Source of the DNA: Neorhizobium sp. JUb45
GTDB lineage: Bacteria > Pseudomonadota > Alphaproteobacteria > Rhizobiales > Rhizobiaceae
Reading direction: 5' to 3'
Length of the DNA: 64,000 nt
NCBI RefSeq assembly: GCF_004343585.1
Contig: NZ_SLYW01000010.1
Span: 106,508-170,507 of the forward strand
Under the pieces are notes generated by a model. It saw only the letters and a list, made by a program, of their open reading frames with translations. It did no database searches and was not told where the DNA came from. A program made the translations under genes and the position numbers. Below, piece after piece: positions 52,432-61,082 of the stretch; positions within the stretch are counted from its first letter, which is position 1, and each line of letters opens with the position of its first letter.

Positions 52432-52619
52432 GAGGACCTTCGATAGGCCGACATGCAACATTGTGTCTCCCAAGAAGCGCAAAAGAACGTCAGGGCTGGC
52501 CTATGTACAGAAGATGAGCGCAGAAACGCCGAAATCGCCGCCACCGACGCTATCCGTTCGCGATACTCACCTATCGGCGGACTTTTGACACGCTCTGTAG
52601 GATTTCCGCGACAAGGCAC

Positions 52620-53561
52620 TTAAGGTGCACCGATAAAATCGGCGATCGCTGGCACCAGATGGTCTGCAAGCGGCAGATCGGGGTTATTATACGAGAGAAG
52701 GTTTTCTCTCCGGCCCGGCGGAGAGGACTTTAGTACGTGATTCATACCTTCCACGGCGACAAGCCTTGCCGTCGGTGACGCAGCCGCAAGCAGCTTTGCA
52801 TCATCCATGGAAATCTGAAGATCGGATGTCCCCTGCACGATGAGAATGGGGCACGAGAGCTTGGCCAGTTCTCTGACAGGATCGAGCGGAAGCCATGAGG
52901 TTAGATAGTTCTGAACGCTTCGGCGATAGAGCGCTGCGAGTTCGGGCGGAATGTCCGCTACATGCTGACCATCTTCCAGTGACGCCAGAATTTCGTCGGA
53001 CCTATTTTTCAAAGTACTGGCCAGCCCACTTGCTGCAAGCTGACGCCCTATGAGCTTTCCAGCCGGTTCGCCGGCTCCGGCTAGCAGGACCACACCCGCA
53101 ACCTCCACCTCTTGGGCCACGAGAGTTGCAACCAAAGCCCCTTCGCTGTGGCCGATCAAATAGATCGCTTCAACTCTGCTCTCATCCTGCAACAGTTTGA
53201 TCCAGTTGATCGCATCATCAACGTATGTGCCAAAACGCAGGTCATCCTCTCGGGGAGCGGCCTCACGGCTTTCTCCAATACCGCGCTTATCGATGCGTAA
53301 TGTTGCGATATGGCGCGCGGCTAACGCGTGTGCGATGAGCTTTAGGCTCTCATTCTTCCCGTTGGGGAGATTGCCGTCTCGATCAACGGGACCAGAACCG
53401 GGAAGGATGAGAGCTGCGGGAACCTGCCCTTCGCCTTCCGGTAAGGTCAACGTGCCGTGAAGCTGACCCGAGACTAATTCGCGCTGTGTCCATGCTGCGG
53501 CAATGTCCGAGCCACCCAAAATAATTGCCATGATCAGAGACACCAAAACGCAAAGTTGCAA
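52620..53561 (-). CDS. Exported alpha/beta hydrolase (serine hydrolase)
   Basis: 313-aa hydrolase. A signal peptide ends near DIAAAW. Motifs: ALILPGSGPVDRDGNLPNGK (oxyanion region), LRIDKRGIGES, nucleophile Ser in YLIGHSEGALVA, Asp in LIVQGTSDLQI, His in EGMNHVLKSS. The TTG at 53561 has AAGGAG 10 nt upstream and gives the full signal peptide; ATG 53531 is the alternative. The stop is 18 nt from the repeat sequence at 52602. Substrate unknown (dipeptide or ester are typical in this group). Confidence 0.82.
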   Translation of the reverse strand: MQLCVLVSLIMAIILGGSDIAAAWTQRELVSGQLHGTLTLPEGEGQVPAALILPGSGPVDRDGNLPNGKNESLKLIAHALAARHIATLRIDKRGIGESREAAPREDDLRFGTYVDDAINWIKLLQDESRVEAIYLIGHSEGALVATLVAQEVEVAGVVLLAGAGEPAGKLIGRQLAASGLASTLKNRSDEILASLEDGQHVADIPPELAALYRRSVQNYLTSWLPLDPVRELAKLSCPILIVQGTSDLQISMDDAKLLAAASPTARLVAVEGMNHVLKSSPPGRRENLLSYNNPDLPLADHLVPAIADFIGAP

Positions 53562-53640
53562 TTCAAACCATCTCCTTGTCGCAAGAATCCCGAAACCTGC
53601 AATATTGCGGGTTTTAGGGGACCTGCGGTACTTTCGCCAA

Positions 53641-53798
53641 TCAATAGCCGATCAGCTTTTGTCCAAACCACACGCCCAAAAAGGCCCCTACGGCACCAGA
53701 GATTGCAGCACCCCACTGCGGTGCCCCAAGATTCTGAGCGCCACACACACACAAAGGCCAGCGGCGGTCGCCAATAAGAGCAAGAAAATTTGCTTCAT
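53641..53798 (-). pseudogene. Small glycine-rich membrane protein, frame broken at a (CA)6 repeat
   Basis: From ATG 53798 (GAGGTG before it) the frame reads MKQIFLLLLATAAGLCVCVA, a signal/anchor, then leaves frame. In the +2 frame the rest reads GAQNLGAPQWGAAISGAVGA, then FLGVWFGQKLIGY and stop at 53641. The switch falls at six CA units (53742-53753); five units would give an unbroken 51-aa protein. Length 158 nt fits a 2-nt insertion. Glycine-zipper-like hydrophobic segment at the C-terminus. Too short for usual gene calls. Confidence 0.6.
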
Positions 53799-53874
53799 GT
53801 CCACCTCGTTAACGTGCCGCCAGTATTCCGCTTTCTGAACGAAATAACAGACCGACTTCTACATCGCTGCCAAA

Positions 53875-55023
53875 TCAGGAGTTCTGCAACGGCATGGATG
53901 CTTCGATCAATCTCGTCCAGTAGGCGACCCCATAGGGGATCGCCGCGTCGTTGAAGTCGTACGCAGAGTCGTGCAGCCCCGCCGTGCTGCCATTGCCAAG
54001 GAGCGCAATATTTCCGGGCCGCTGTTCGAGCATGAAAGCGAAGTCCTCAGAGCCCATGAGCTGCGAGTGGTCGGGATCGACGGAAACTTCTCCCATGACG
54101 GTACGGGCAACCTCCACAGCCAACGCTGTTTCTGCTGGATGATTGACGACTGCGGGATACAGGTTTCTGAATGTCACTGTCGCAGTCGCCCCGTAGGACG
54201 CCGCAATTCCCTCCGAAATATCGACGATACGTCGATGCATGGTGTCTCGCACCTCCGGCTCAAACCAGCGGGCCAAGCCACGCAGCTCGCTCGCTCCAAC
54301 AAACGTTCCTCCGGGCTTTCCGCCTTGAAACGATCCGAAGGAGATCACGCCGCTTTTGAGCGGGTGGACGTTGCGCGCAATGACGGTTTGCAGGGCGATA
54401 AGGATGTTGGCGGCGGGAAGCAGCGCGTCAACGCCAGCCTGAGGACTGGCAGAATGGGCGCTCTTGCCATCGACCGCTATCTTGAAGCTCGCCACGGCAG
54501 CCCCAAACGGGCCGGTGCGGGTGGCAAAACGACCAACGTCCAGGCCCGGTTCGTTGTGAAGGGCGAATACCCTCTCGATCCCCCAGCGCGTCATCAAGCC
54601 GTCGTCGCACATTGCCTTCGCGCCGGCCTGTCCTTCCTCCGCTGGCTGGAAGATCAGAACGGCGGTGCCATCGAAGTTGCGTGTTTCTGCCAGCGCCTTT
54701 GCAGCACCCAGCAGCATCGCCGTGTGCCCGTCGTGCCCGCAAGCATGCATCCGGCCTTCCGTCGTGGACGCGTAGGAAAGTCCTGTCGTTTCGTGAATAG
54801 GCAGCGCGTCCATGTCGGCGCGTAGACCGACCACCCTGCCGGAAGAATGATTCCGACCGTGGAGAACGCCAACAACGCCGCTCCTCCCAACCCCATCTGT
54901 AATCTGGTCGCAGCCAAAGACGCGCAGCTTTTCGGCTACGAAGGATGCGGTGCGCGGAAGCTCGTAACCCAGCTCCGGGTTGGCATGCAGATCACGACGC
55001 CAAGCGGTAATTTCATCGTGCAT
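53875..55023 (-). CDS. M20-family amidohydrolase
   Basis: 382-aa metallo-amidohydrolase (hippurate/N-acyl amino acid hydrolase type). Start MHDEITAWRRDLHANPELGYE; metal-binding HACGHDGHTAMLL, IFQPAEEGQAGAKAM, the dimerisation lobe KSAHSASPQAGVDAL, and SEDFAFMLEQRPG near the end. Cytoplasmic. ATG 55023 is chosen from the family start; the frame opens at 55092. No operon partner. Confidence 0.88.
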   Translation of the reverse strand: MHDEITAWRRDLHANPELGYELPRTASFVAEKLRVFGCDQITDGVGRSGVVGVLHGRNHSSGRVVGLRADMDALPIHETTGLSYASTTEGRMHACGHDGHTAMLLGAAKALAETRNFDGTAVLIFQPAEEGQAGAKAMCDDGLMTRWGIERVFALHNEPGLDVGRFATRTGPFGAAVASFKIAVDGKSAHSASPQAGVDALLPAANILIALQTVIARNVHPLKSGVISFGSFQGGKPGGTFVGASELRGLARWFEPEVRDTMHRRIVDISEGIAASYGATATVTFRNLYPAVVNHPAETALAVEVARTVMGEVSVDPDHSQLMGSEDFAFMLEQRPGNIALLGNGSTAGLHDSAYDFNDAAIPYGVAYWTRLIEASMPLQNS

Positions 55024-55189
55024 GGATGCAGTCCCGTTTTTATATCGACTGTCATTAAATGGCATGCTCCAGTGGAATGCAAAAGTCTGCAAAACTGCGA
55101 GGCAAAGGTTTAGGAATTTCGCTGCAAAGGCTCTGGTCCCATTAAGGCATAGATGAAGGGAGCCTGGCCCGTTGCTGTGGCAGCGGGAT

Positions 55190-55219
55190 GGAGCATCCAG
55201 CGCAACGGCTGGATGCTCC
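55190..55219. terminator. Hairpin after the LON-domain gene
   Basis: GGAGCATCCAG...CTGGATGCTCC, perfect 11-bp stem with 8-nt loop, 10 nt beyond the stop codon at 55230. No T-run. Confidence 0.55.
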
Positions 55220-55229
55220 CTCTCAGTAA

Positions 55230-56051
55230 TTATGCGACAGCTTTAGGGCGACCAGCGCTCATCAACTCGATTAGCCTTTTGAGTCGGATCACCACGTCAC
55301 GGGTTTCCAGGAGTTGCTGCTTCTGCTCGATACTGGCCGATAGCAACGGGGCGACCGTGTCGGCCAACAGGCTCGGATCGCCGATCGAAGGCAGGCCGAA
55401 ACGGGCTTTTGATCCTGGCGGAAGCGCGGAAAAATCGAGATCGGCGTAAGTCTGATAGGCATTGAGAACCGCATTCGAAAGAGCGGCTGCTTCAGTCGAC
55501 TGGCCGCCCTGCTCTTTAATCGGCGTAACCTCCGCTGCCAGGAACTCACCGTCGGTAAGGCGGACGATGCCTGTTCGCTGAAGCCCACAGACGGTGACCT
55601 TGAGAGCCCCGTCCGCCTGTGTCTGACGATCTACCACGTTCGCTACGACGCCCACCGGATGAAGGGCATCAAGAGTGATGGGACGATCGTCGGCACCGTT
55701 CCTCTGGGCGACAATGACAACGCGCCTATCACCGATAAGAGCGTGTTCCACGGCTTGCCGAGTTTTGTCGCGCGCCACGAAAATCCGCGTGATCATGTGC
55801 GGAAACAGGACCATGTCCCGCATAGGAACGATGGGAATATCGGTCCCGCCTGGAAAAGGCGTGCTAGCCTGGGCCGAGGTCGCGGACGACTGGGTCGCTT
55901 TGATCCTTGCGGCCAATACGTTCCATTCTCGATAGCCAAGAATTCGAGCAACGAGCTCCTGGCTCTCACTGTTGGTGAAGGTGATAGATTTAGCGTGAAG
56001 CGTTTCACGTAGTGTTTTCGCCATAGCTTTGGCATCGCGGAAATCGCGCAT
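55230..56051 (-). CDS. Glyoxalase-related N-terminal domain fused to LON substrate-binding domain
   Basis: 273-aa protein of two parts. Residues 1-50 (MRDFRDAKAMAKTLRETLHA...SESQELVARILGYREWNVLA) match the short domain annotated as 'glyoxalase-related/superfamily'. Residues 70-265 resemble the N-terminal domain of Lon protease (IPIVPMRDMVLFPHMITRIF, ALHPVGVVANV, TVCGLQRTGIVRL) but no AAA or protease domain follows. It may bind unfolded proteins or act as adaptor. AAAGGA before ATG 56051. Function unproven. Confidence 0.75.
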   Translation of the reverse strand: MRDFRDAKAMAKTLRETLHAKSITFTNSESQELVARILGYREWNVLAARIKATQSSATSAQASTPFPGGTDIPIVPMRDMVLFPHMITRIFVARDKTRQAVEHALIGDRRVVIVAQRNGADDRPITLDALHPVGVVANVVDRQTQADGALKVTVCGLQRTGIVRLTDGEFLAAEVTPIKEQGGQSTEAAALSNAVLNAYQTYADLDFSALPPGSKARFGLPSIGDPSLLADTVAPLLSASIEQKQQLLETRDVVIRLKRLIELMSAGRPKAVA

Positions 56052-56505
56052 GAGATGATCCTTTGCATAAACGAACGGAGAGCGTCAGGGGCTTGCGTTG
56101 CTGACCCGTTCGTCCGGGCAAAGGGAGCCATAAGTGGCTCGATACATTCACCATACCCCGACGGGGCGCAAGCAGCAGGCTGTATCTACCGAGCACCAAT
56201 TGTGCGCAGAAGCCTTTTACTTGTCAATCTCAAGTTGGACGAGACTCCATCTTGGAAGGAAGCCGCCGATCCCCCATCGCAAAACTCGCGAGTTTTGCTC
56301 AATATGTTACCCCGCCGTGGCGTGGCTGACCGTCGAAATAGGTCACCACACTTTGAGCGGCGGAAGTCCAGTCCGGCAACCGTCGCCCATAATACGCGAT
56401 GCGTGCCCGGGAACTGCCCGCCGTAGCGATGGTGGCGAGGTCGGCAGCAGAAAGGGTATGAACGAGGTAGTCCTTTGCTGTAAAATTCCCGAACGTACGC
56501 AAATT
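56052..56505. other. 454-bp gap with a 20-bp perfect palindrome
   Basis: No convincing gene; a 67-codon minus-strand frame (56299-56502, MRTFGNFTAKDYLVHTLSAA...) is unrecognised. GCAAAACTCGCGAGTTTTGC at 56279-56298 is a perfect 20-bp palindrome, possibly an operator or element end. Confidence 0.45.
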
Positions 56506-57090
56506 TTATGATCGACTTTTGCATCGCCAGAAGTTCAGGTTTTTACGTTCAAGATTGAAGTTGTTGTCGTGCAGATCGTCTGCACTCCGCCACTGGTATC
56601 GGACGAAAAGCAACTCCGGATTGCTGGCCATAACGTTGCGTTTTTCCTCTATGATCTGGCCATTTAATTTCTCATAGAACCGGCGCGCCGGATGATTGTC
56701 GGCCAGAGTCAGCAGATGAACGGGCTGGTTTCTCTGTTGCGCTGAAAGCCGTTGAACACTGGCCGACAACAGGCTGCGAGCGATACCTTTTCCCTGATAA
56801 TCGGGATCGACATACAGATTATGGAGATACGTTCCGAACTGCGTTTCCTGATCAAACAGGAAGCACGAAAAGCCCGCCAGTTCCGTGTCAATATGTGCCA
56901 GGGTCACACGCAATCTCTCAGGGTCTACGCCCCCCGAAAGGCGCTCCTCCCAGAGGCGAGCTTTTTCATCAGGCATTATATCCGCCAGATAATCTGCCGG
57001 GAGCATGCCAGCATATGCCCGTTGGCTAACGCGGACATGAAGCGAGGTTATCGCCTCCCGGTCACCCGGCGTCGCGTCTCTGATTGCCAT
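56506..57090 (-). CDS. GNAT acetyltransferase
   Basis: 194-aa acetyltransferase: MAIRDATPGDREAITSLHVR, YLHNLYVDPDYQGKGIARSL, LLTLADNHPARRFYEKLNG. ATG 57090 fits the family start; 57117 and GTG 57159 are also open. The last 25 residues (LERKNLNFWRCKSRS) look non-conserved, so the natural 3' end may have changed. Unlike the other three GNATs it is not inside an element found here. Confidence 0.8.
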   Translation of the reverse strand: MAIRDATPGDREAITSLHVRVSQRAYAGMLPADYLADIMPDEKARLWEERLSGGVDPERLRVTLAHIDTELAGFSCFLFDQETQFGTYLHNLYVDPDYQGKGIARSLLSASVQRLSAQQRNQPVHLLTLADNHPARRFYEKLNGQIIEEKRNVMASNPELLFVRYQWRSADDLHDNNFNLERKNLNFWRCKSRS

Positions 57091-57228
57091 TTCGACGCCC
57101 ACGCACTCTACCTCCATACCCTGCAGAATTCCCAACTGAACCCGTTCTATGCCAGTCACTCACGCACCCTTGCAAAGCAGAATTTCTTTGAATCACCTGC
57201 GATTGGTAGAGTACGTTGCTAACTCTGG

Positions 57229-57531
57229 TTATCCCCGCCGCAGACCCCATTCCCGCTCAAATGCATCGCTGAATGCTTCCTCGCCTTGAGGCGGTGTCAC
57301 AGGAGCGTTGTGCAAAATCTTTTCAACCGGAGCGGGGCGCACGTCTTTCGCCGTGACCTTGCCGCCCTTGTCCTCGACAACATAGTGAAGCCGCAGACCG
57401 GGCTGAAGCGTGGGACACGCCGGGTCGGTGATGCTGCTGAGATGGAAAAAGATGTCCGGACCTCCATCATCGGGCGTAATGAAGCCAAACCGTTTGGTGG
57501 CATTGAACCACTTGAGCTTGCCTGTCGGCAT
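57229..57531 (-). CDS. Cold-shock domain protein
   Basis: 100-aa single-stranded nucleic acid-binding protein. CSD motifs GKLKWFNATKRFGFIT (RNP1) and PDIFFHLSSI (RNP2) are clear; a 35-residue charged tail follows. GGGAG precedes ATG 57531. Same direction as the two upstream genes (57545 gene and IHF-like gene), 13 nt after the former, so probably one operon. Confidence 0.88.
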   Translation of the reverse strand: MPTGKLKWFNATKRFGFITPDDGGPDIFFHLSSITDPACPTLQPGLRLHYVVEDKGGKVTAKDVRPAPVEKILHNAPVTPPQGEEAFSDAFEREWGLRRG

Positions 57532-57544
57532 ATCTTTCTCCCTG

Positions 57545-57976
57545 CTAGTTGGGCTTTATCTGCGATTGCTTTGCTGCCCACATTTCATAATCGCGGAGCA
57601 GATCTTCGGCGATCGACCATTGCGGATATTCGCGCCGCAACATCTCGTTCTGCTGCTCCACGTCCGGCGACTGTTGAATGGCGATTTGCCGGAAACGGTC
57701 AAGCACACTGTGACGCATCAGGGCGAGGCATTCCGGCGACGCCAGATCACGCGGCAGATGTTCGAGCAGGCCGCTGACGATAGCCACCCAATTGTTGACC
57801 ACATAAGGCCGGTGGATCCCTTCGACCTTGCTCGTGATGTCCTCCAGCATCGACAGGAGCGCGACAAACCGGACGGGCCAGGTTTCGGGCAGAAATTCCA
57901 GCGCCATCATCTCGACCGTCTCACGAACGTCCTCGGGAAGGGCTTCACAGAACACGTGTTCCGAATATTCGATCAA
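57545..57976 (-). CDS. Hypothetical protein between IHF-like and cold-shock genes
   Basis: 143-aa protein, not recognised. Start TTG 57976 with AAGGAG 6 nt before it, the AAGGAG lying in the end of the IHF-like reading frame. Helical, with ETVEMMALEFLPETWPVRFV and NNWVAIVSGLLEHLPRDL. The tight spacing in an operon with two nucleic-acid-binding proteins supports it as a real gene. No function proposed. Confidence 0.65.
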   Translation of the reverse strand: MIEYSEHVFCEALPEDVRETVEMMALEFLPETWPVRFVALLSMLEDITSKVEGIHRPYVVNNWVAIVSGLLEHLPRDLASPECLALMRHSVLDRFRQIAIQQSPDVEQQNEMLRREYPQWSIAEDLLRDYEMWAAKQSQIKPN

Positions 57977-57979
57977 AGG

Positions 57980-58281
57980 TCACTCCTTGTCATCCGGCTT
58001 TTCAGCCATGTTCAGACGATCCTTGATCTCCTTGCCGGCGCGAAAGAACGGCACCCATTTTTCCTCGAGAACACGGCCTTGCCGTTGAGGGGATTTCGAC
58101 CCGAGCGTGACGGACGATGACGCACGACAAAGGTGCCGAAACCCCGGATCTCGACGCGCTCTCCCCTTTCGAGAGCGCCGGTGATTTCATCGAGGACGGC
58201 GTCGACGGCATTCTCCGCATCACGACGGTGGAGGTATGGGTTTTGCGCGGCAACGAAATCAACAAGCTCGGATTTAATCAT
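57980..58281 (-). pseudogene. IHF-beta/HU-like gene with 1-nt frameshift
   Basis: The N-terminal part is normal (MIKSELVDFVAAQNPYLHRR, VEIRGFGTFVVRHRPSRSGR, NPLNGKAVF). After codon for GKAVF the reading frame turns to SRKNGCRSF and stops at 58012. With one more C near 58070 it reads FLEEKWVPFFRAGKEIKDRL and then NMAEKPDDKE, the usual IHF-beta end, with stop at 57980. The 302-nt length fits a 1-nt loss. It would have been a complete 100-aa protein. Confidence 0.8.
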
Positions 58282-58395
58282 GACACGCTTTTTAGCGGAA
58301 ACGCGGCATTTGGGAAGCTTCTGGAGTCATCTCGACGTGAACCATGTGCCGCACGTCCGCAGCGGGGGCTGCAATCTCCTCACGGAGAAGATCCG

Positions 58396-60898
58396 CTATG
58401 CGGCCAACTCGTCCGCGTCACCATCATCGCCGGCCGATTTTGCAAGCGCGTCCTCTACCTCCCACAACGCTTGGCGTTTTTCTGCCAGTTCATCCGCGAA
58501 TGCAAAAGTGCCTCCCTGCCGTGACTGGTATGAGGCCAACCTGCGGCGATATTCCTCCAGCCGCTGGCGATAGCGCTCCCGCTCCTCCTCGAACCCATCG
58601 AGCGCGTGCTCGAGCCGCGAGATAGCGCCAAGCGGCGTGACAGTAACTGGCAACTCGATCTCGTAGTCGGCGCCGGTGCGCTGAAGCAGCGTCTGGTAGT
58701 GGTAATTGTCACCACGCCCGAATGTTTCGCCATCATAAACGAGATCGAAGCCGCCGATCGAGGCGATGACGGCTTCCCCCTGGCTCTGAAGCTGGACGAG
58801 GGTGAGAATTTCCTTCATCAGCGCCCTCCCCGCCTCCTTGCGCTCCGTATAGGTCTCGCCGGTGACGTCGATCGCAAAGCCGTCGCCTGCGGTCGGCACC
58901 AGCCGCTCGATATCCTGGCCAATCTCACCGATGCGCCGTGTGGCGGTTTCGATCTCGCGCTCGGCGTCGCGGATCTGTCGGCGCACGGCGAAGAGATCAT
59001 CGTCATGGGCCGCCCTCAGCCGTTCCAGCCGGGCAATGTCAGCCTCCAGCCCCGCCTTCTGCATCAGCCGCTCGTCACCGGACGCAATCGCCTTGGCCAT
59101 GGCGAACTGGTTTGCCTGCCCCTCGTTCAGATCCTCCAGCCGACGGATCGACGTGTCGCCGGACAAGGCTGCTGCGATAAACCGCGCCTTGCGTTCGTTG
59201 TTTTGCCACATTGTGGCGTCGAGTGAGCCTTGCGTGGCATAGGCGTAGATCTCGACCTCGTCGTGCTGGTTGCCCTGACGGACGATGCGCCCCTCCCGTT
59301 GCTCGATCTGCGACGGCAGCCACGGCACGTCGAGATGGTGGAGCGCTTTCAGACGCGCCTGCGCATTGACGCCGGTGCCCATCGTTTCCGACGATCCGAT
59401 CAGAAAGCGGACCTTTCCGGCCCGCACGTCGCCGAACAGCCGCTGCTTGGCCTCGGTCTTTTTGAAGTCCTGCATGAAGGCGATTTCTGACGCCGGCACG
59501 CCTATGCGGATCAGTTCGTCGCGGATCCAGCGATAGGCGGAGAAGCCCCTGCTCTTCTCGACATTGATCGTGCCGAGATCGGAGAAGATCATCTGCGCGG
59601 CACCCGGCAACTCATAGGTCTTGCCATCCGAACGAATATACTCGTTTTGCGACGTGTCTTTCCAGATCCGGTAGGCGTTGCGTACGAGAAGATTGAGCTT
59701 GTTGTCCGGCTCGTCATCCATGCCGGGCATCACCAGACGCAAGTCGATCGCCGCATGGCGGCCGTCGGTGATGACCGACAGCAGAATGTCGTCTCCCGGT
59801 TCAGGTGGCCGGTCACGCTCCTCTATCGCCTTGATGCGGGTTTCGAGGATCCTCTGGTAGGTCCTGAACGCCGGCGTCGGTGCGGCGGTAAGGATCTGTC
59901 GCTTGCCCGTCGCGATCTCAGGCACCCTGACGTATTGCCTCAAATCCTCCGGCATCACCACGTCGGCAAAGGCACGGAACATGGCAATCAGTTCCGGCAC
60001 ATTGACGAAGGACGAGAAACGGCTGACCGGCTTGTATTTGCCTGACGGCTGAAGCTCCAGTTCCGTCTTCTCGTCACCGAAGTTCGACGCCCAGGCGTCG
60101 AACTCGTGCAGCCCGCGCTCGCGCAAGGCCTCGTGCCCCAGCAGCCGCTGGATCGAGAACATCTCGCCCAGCGTGTTGGTGATCGGCGTGCCCGAGGCCA
60201 GAACAAGCGCGCGGCCGGGGTTCTTCGTCTCGACATAGCGGGACTTCACATAAAGATCCCATGCCTTCTGCGAACCGTTGGGATCGATGCCCTTCAAAGT
60301 GCTCATGTTGGTGGCGAAGGACAGCTTACGAAACTCCTGCGCCTCGTCGACGACGATCTGGTCGACGCCGATTTCCGAGATTGTCAGCAGGTTGTCCTTG
60401 CGGGTAGAAAGCGCTTCCAGCCGTTCCTGCAATCCCTCCTTCAGGCGCTCCAGCCGCTTGCGCGAGACGCGATCGTCACTTTCGACCTTGGTCAGCAGAT
60501 CCTCATAAAGCTGCAATTCGTCCTGGATCATTTGTTGTTCGAAGGCCGAGGGCACGCCTATGAACCTGAACGCCGAATGCGTAATGATGATCGCATCCCA
60601 GACCGCCGTCGCTGCTCGGCTGAGGAACCGGGCGCGTTTGTCTTTGGTGAAGTTCGTTTCGTCGGCAACGAGAATGTTGGCGGCGGGATAAAGGGCGAGA
60701 AACTCGCGTGCCGCCTGCGCCAGGCAATGGCCGGGAACGACCAGCATCGCCTTGGCGATCAGGCCGAGCCGCTTCTGCTCCATAATGGCCGCGGCAAATG
60801 TCATGGTCTTGCCGGCGCCGACCGCATGGGCGAGATAGGTCGAACCTGCGGAGATAATCCGCCAGATGCCGCGCCTCTGGTGGCCGTACAAGGAAAAA
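58396..60898 (-). pseudogene. Second methylase-helicase copy, 5' part removed by a Tn3 transposon
   Basis: About 834 codons of the helicase half remain: the sequence starts FSLYGHQRRGIWRIISAG, Walker A AVGAGKTMT follows, then DEAQEFRKLSFATNMSTLKG, LASGTPITNT and QREGRIVRQGNQ, ending ALAKSAGDDGDADELAA. It corresponds to copy 1 from its residue 395 on, so the methylase domain and first helicase part (more than 850 residues in all) are gone. The Tn3 inverted repeat begins exactly at 60899. TTG 60891 could start a truncated product. It is diverged from copy 1, so it is not a recent duplication. Confidence 0.85.
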
Positions 60899-60962
60899 GG
60901 GGTCGGAACAAGAGCAGTCCGAAATCGTACGCTAAGGCCGAACGAAACCGGAACGATGCTGT

Positions 60963-60987
60963 AGATCGGATGTGCAGCATCCGATCT
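60963..60987. repeat. Inverted repeat inside the Tn3 left end
   Basis: AGATCGGATG-TGCAG-CATCCGATCT, a perfect 10-bp stem, 27 nt inside the terminal repeat. It may stop read-in transcription before tnpA or serve as a recombination subsite. Confidence 0.45.
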
Positions 60988-61082
60988 CTGTGGATTGCCG
61001 TCGACATGCGCCTGTTTTGATTTCTCTGTCTGACCCGACTCGACAACGCTTCACGCAGGTTGGTCGTTAATGGAGTCGGGCG

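Larger units (their letters stand above)
50349..52597. mobile_element. IS1182-family element enclosing a GNAT gene
   Basis: Terminal inverted repeats CAGACCGTGTCAAAAG (50350-50365) and CTTTTGACACGCTCTG (52582-52597) match at 15 of 16 bases, and TAGG flanks both sides (50345-50348, 52598-52601), a likely 4-bp target duplication. Within lie the transposase and, on the other strand, an acetyltransferase at 50414-50953. Typical IS1182 elements are 1.6-2 kb with only a transposase, so this one seems to have a passenger. Confidence 0.78.

Noticed and set aside
53578..53620. A third copy of the 75-bp MITE-like repeat
   Set aside because: Only the first bases (GTCGCAAGAATCCCGA) resemble it; the middle and right parts do not match.
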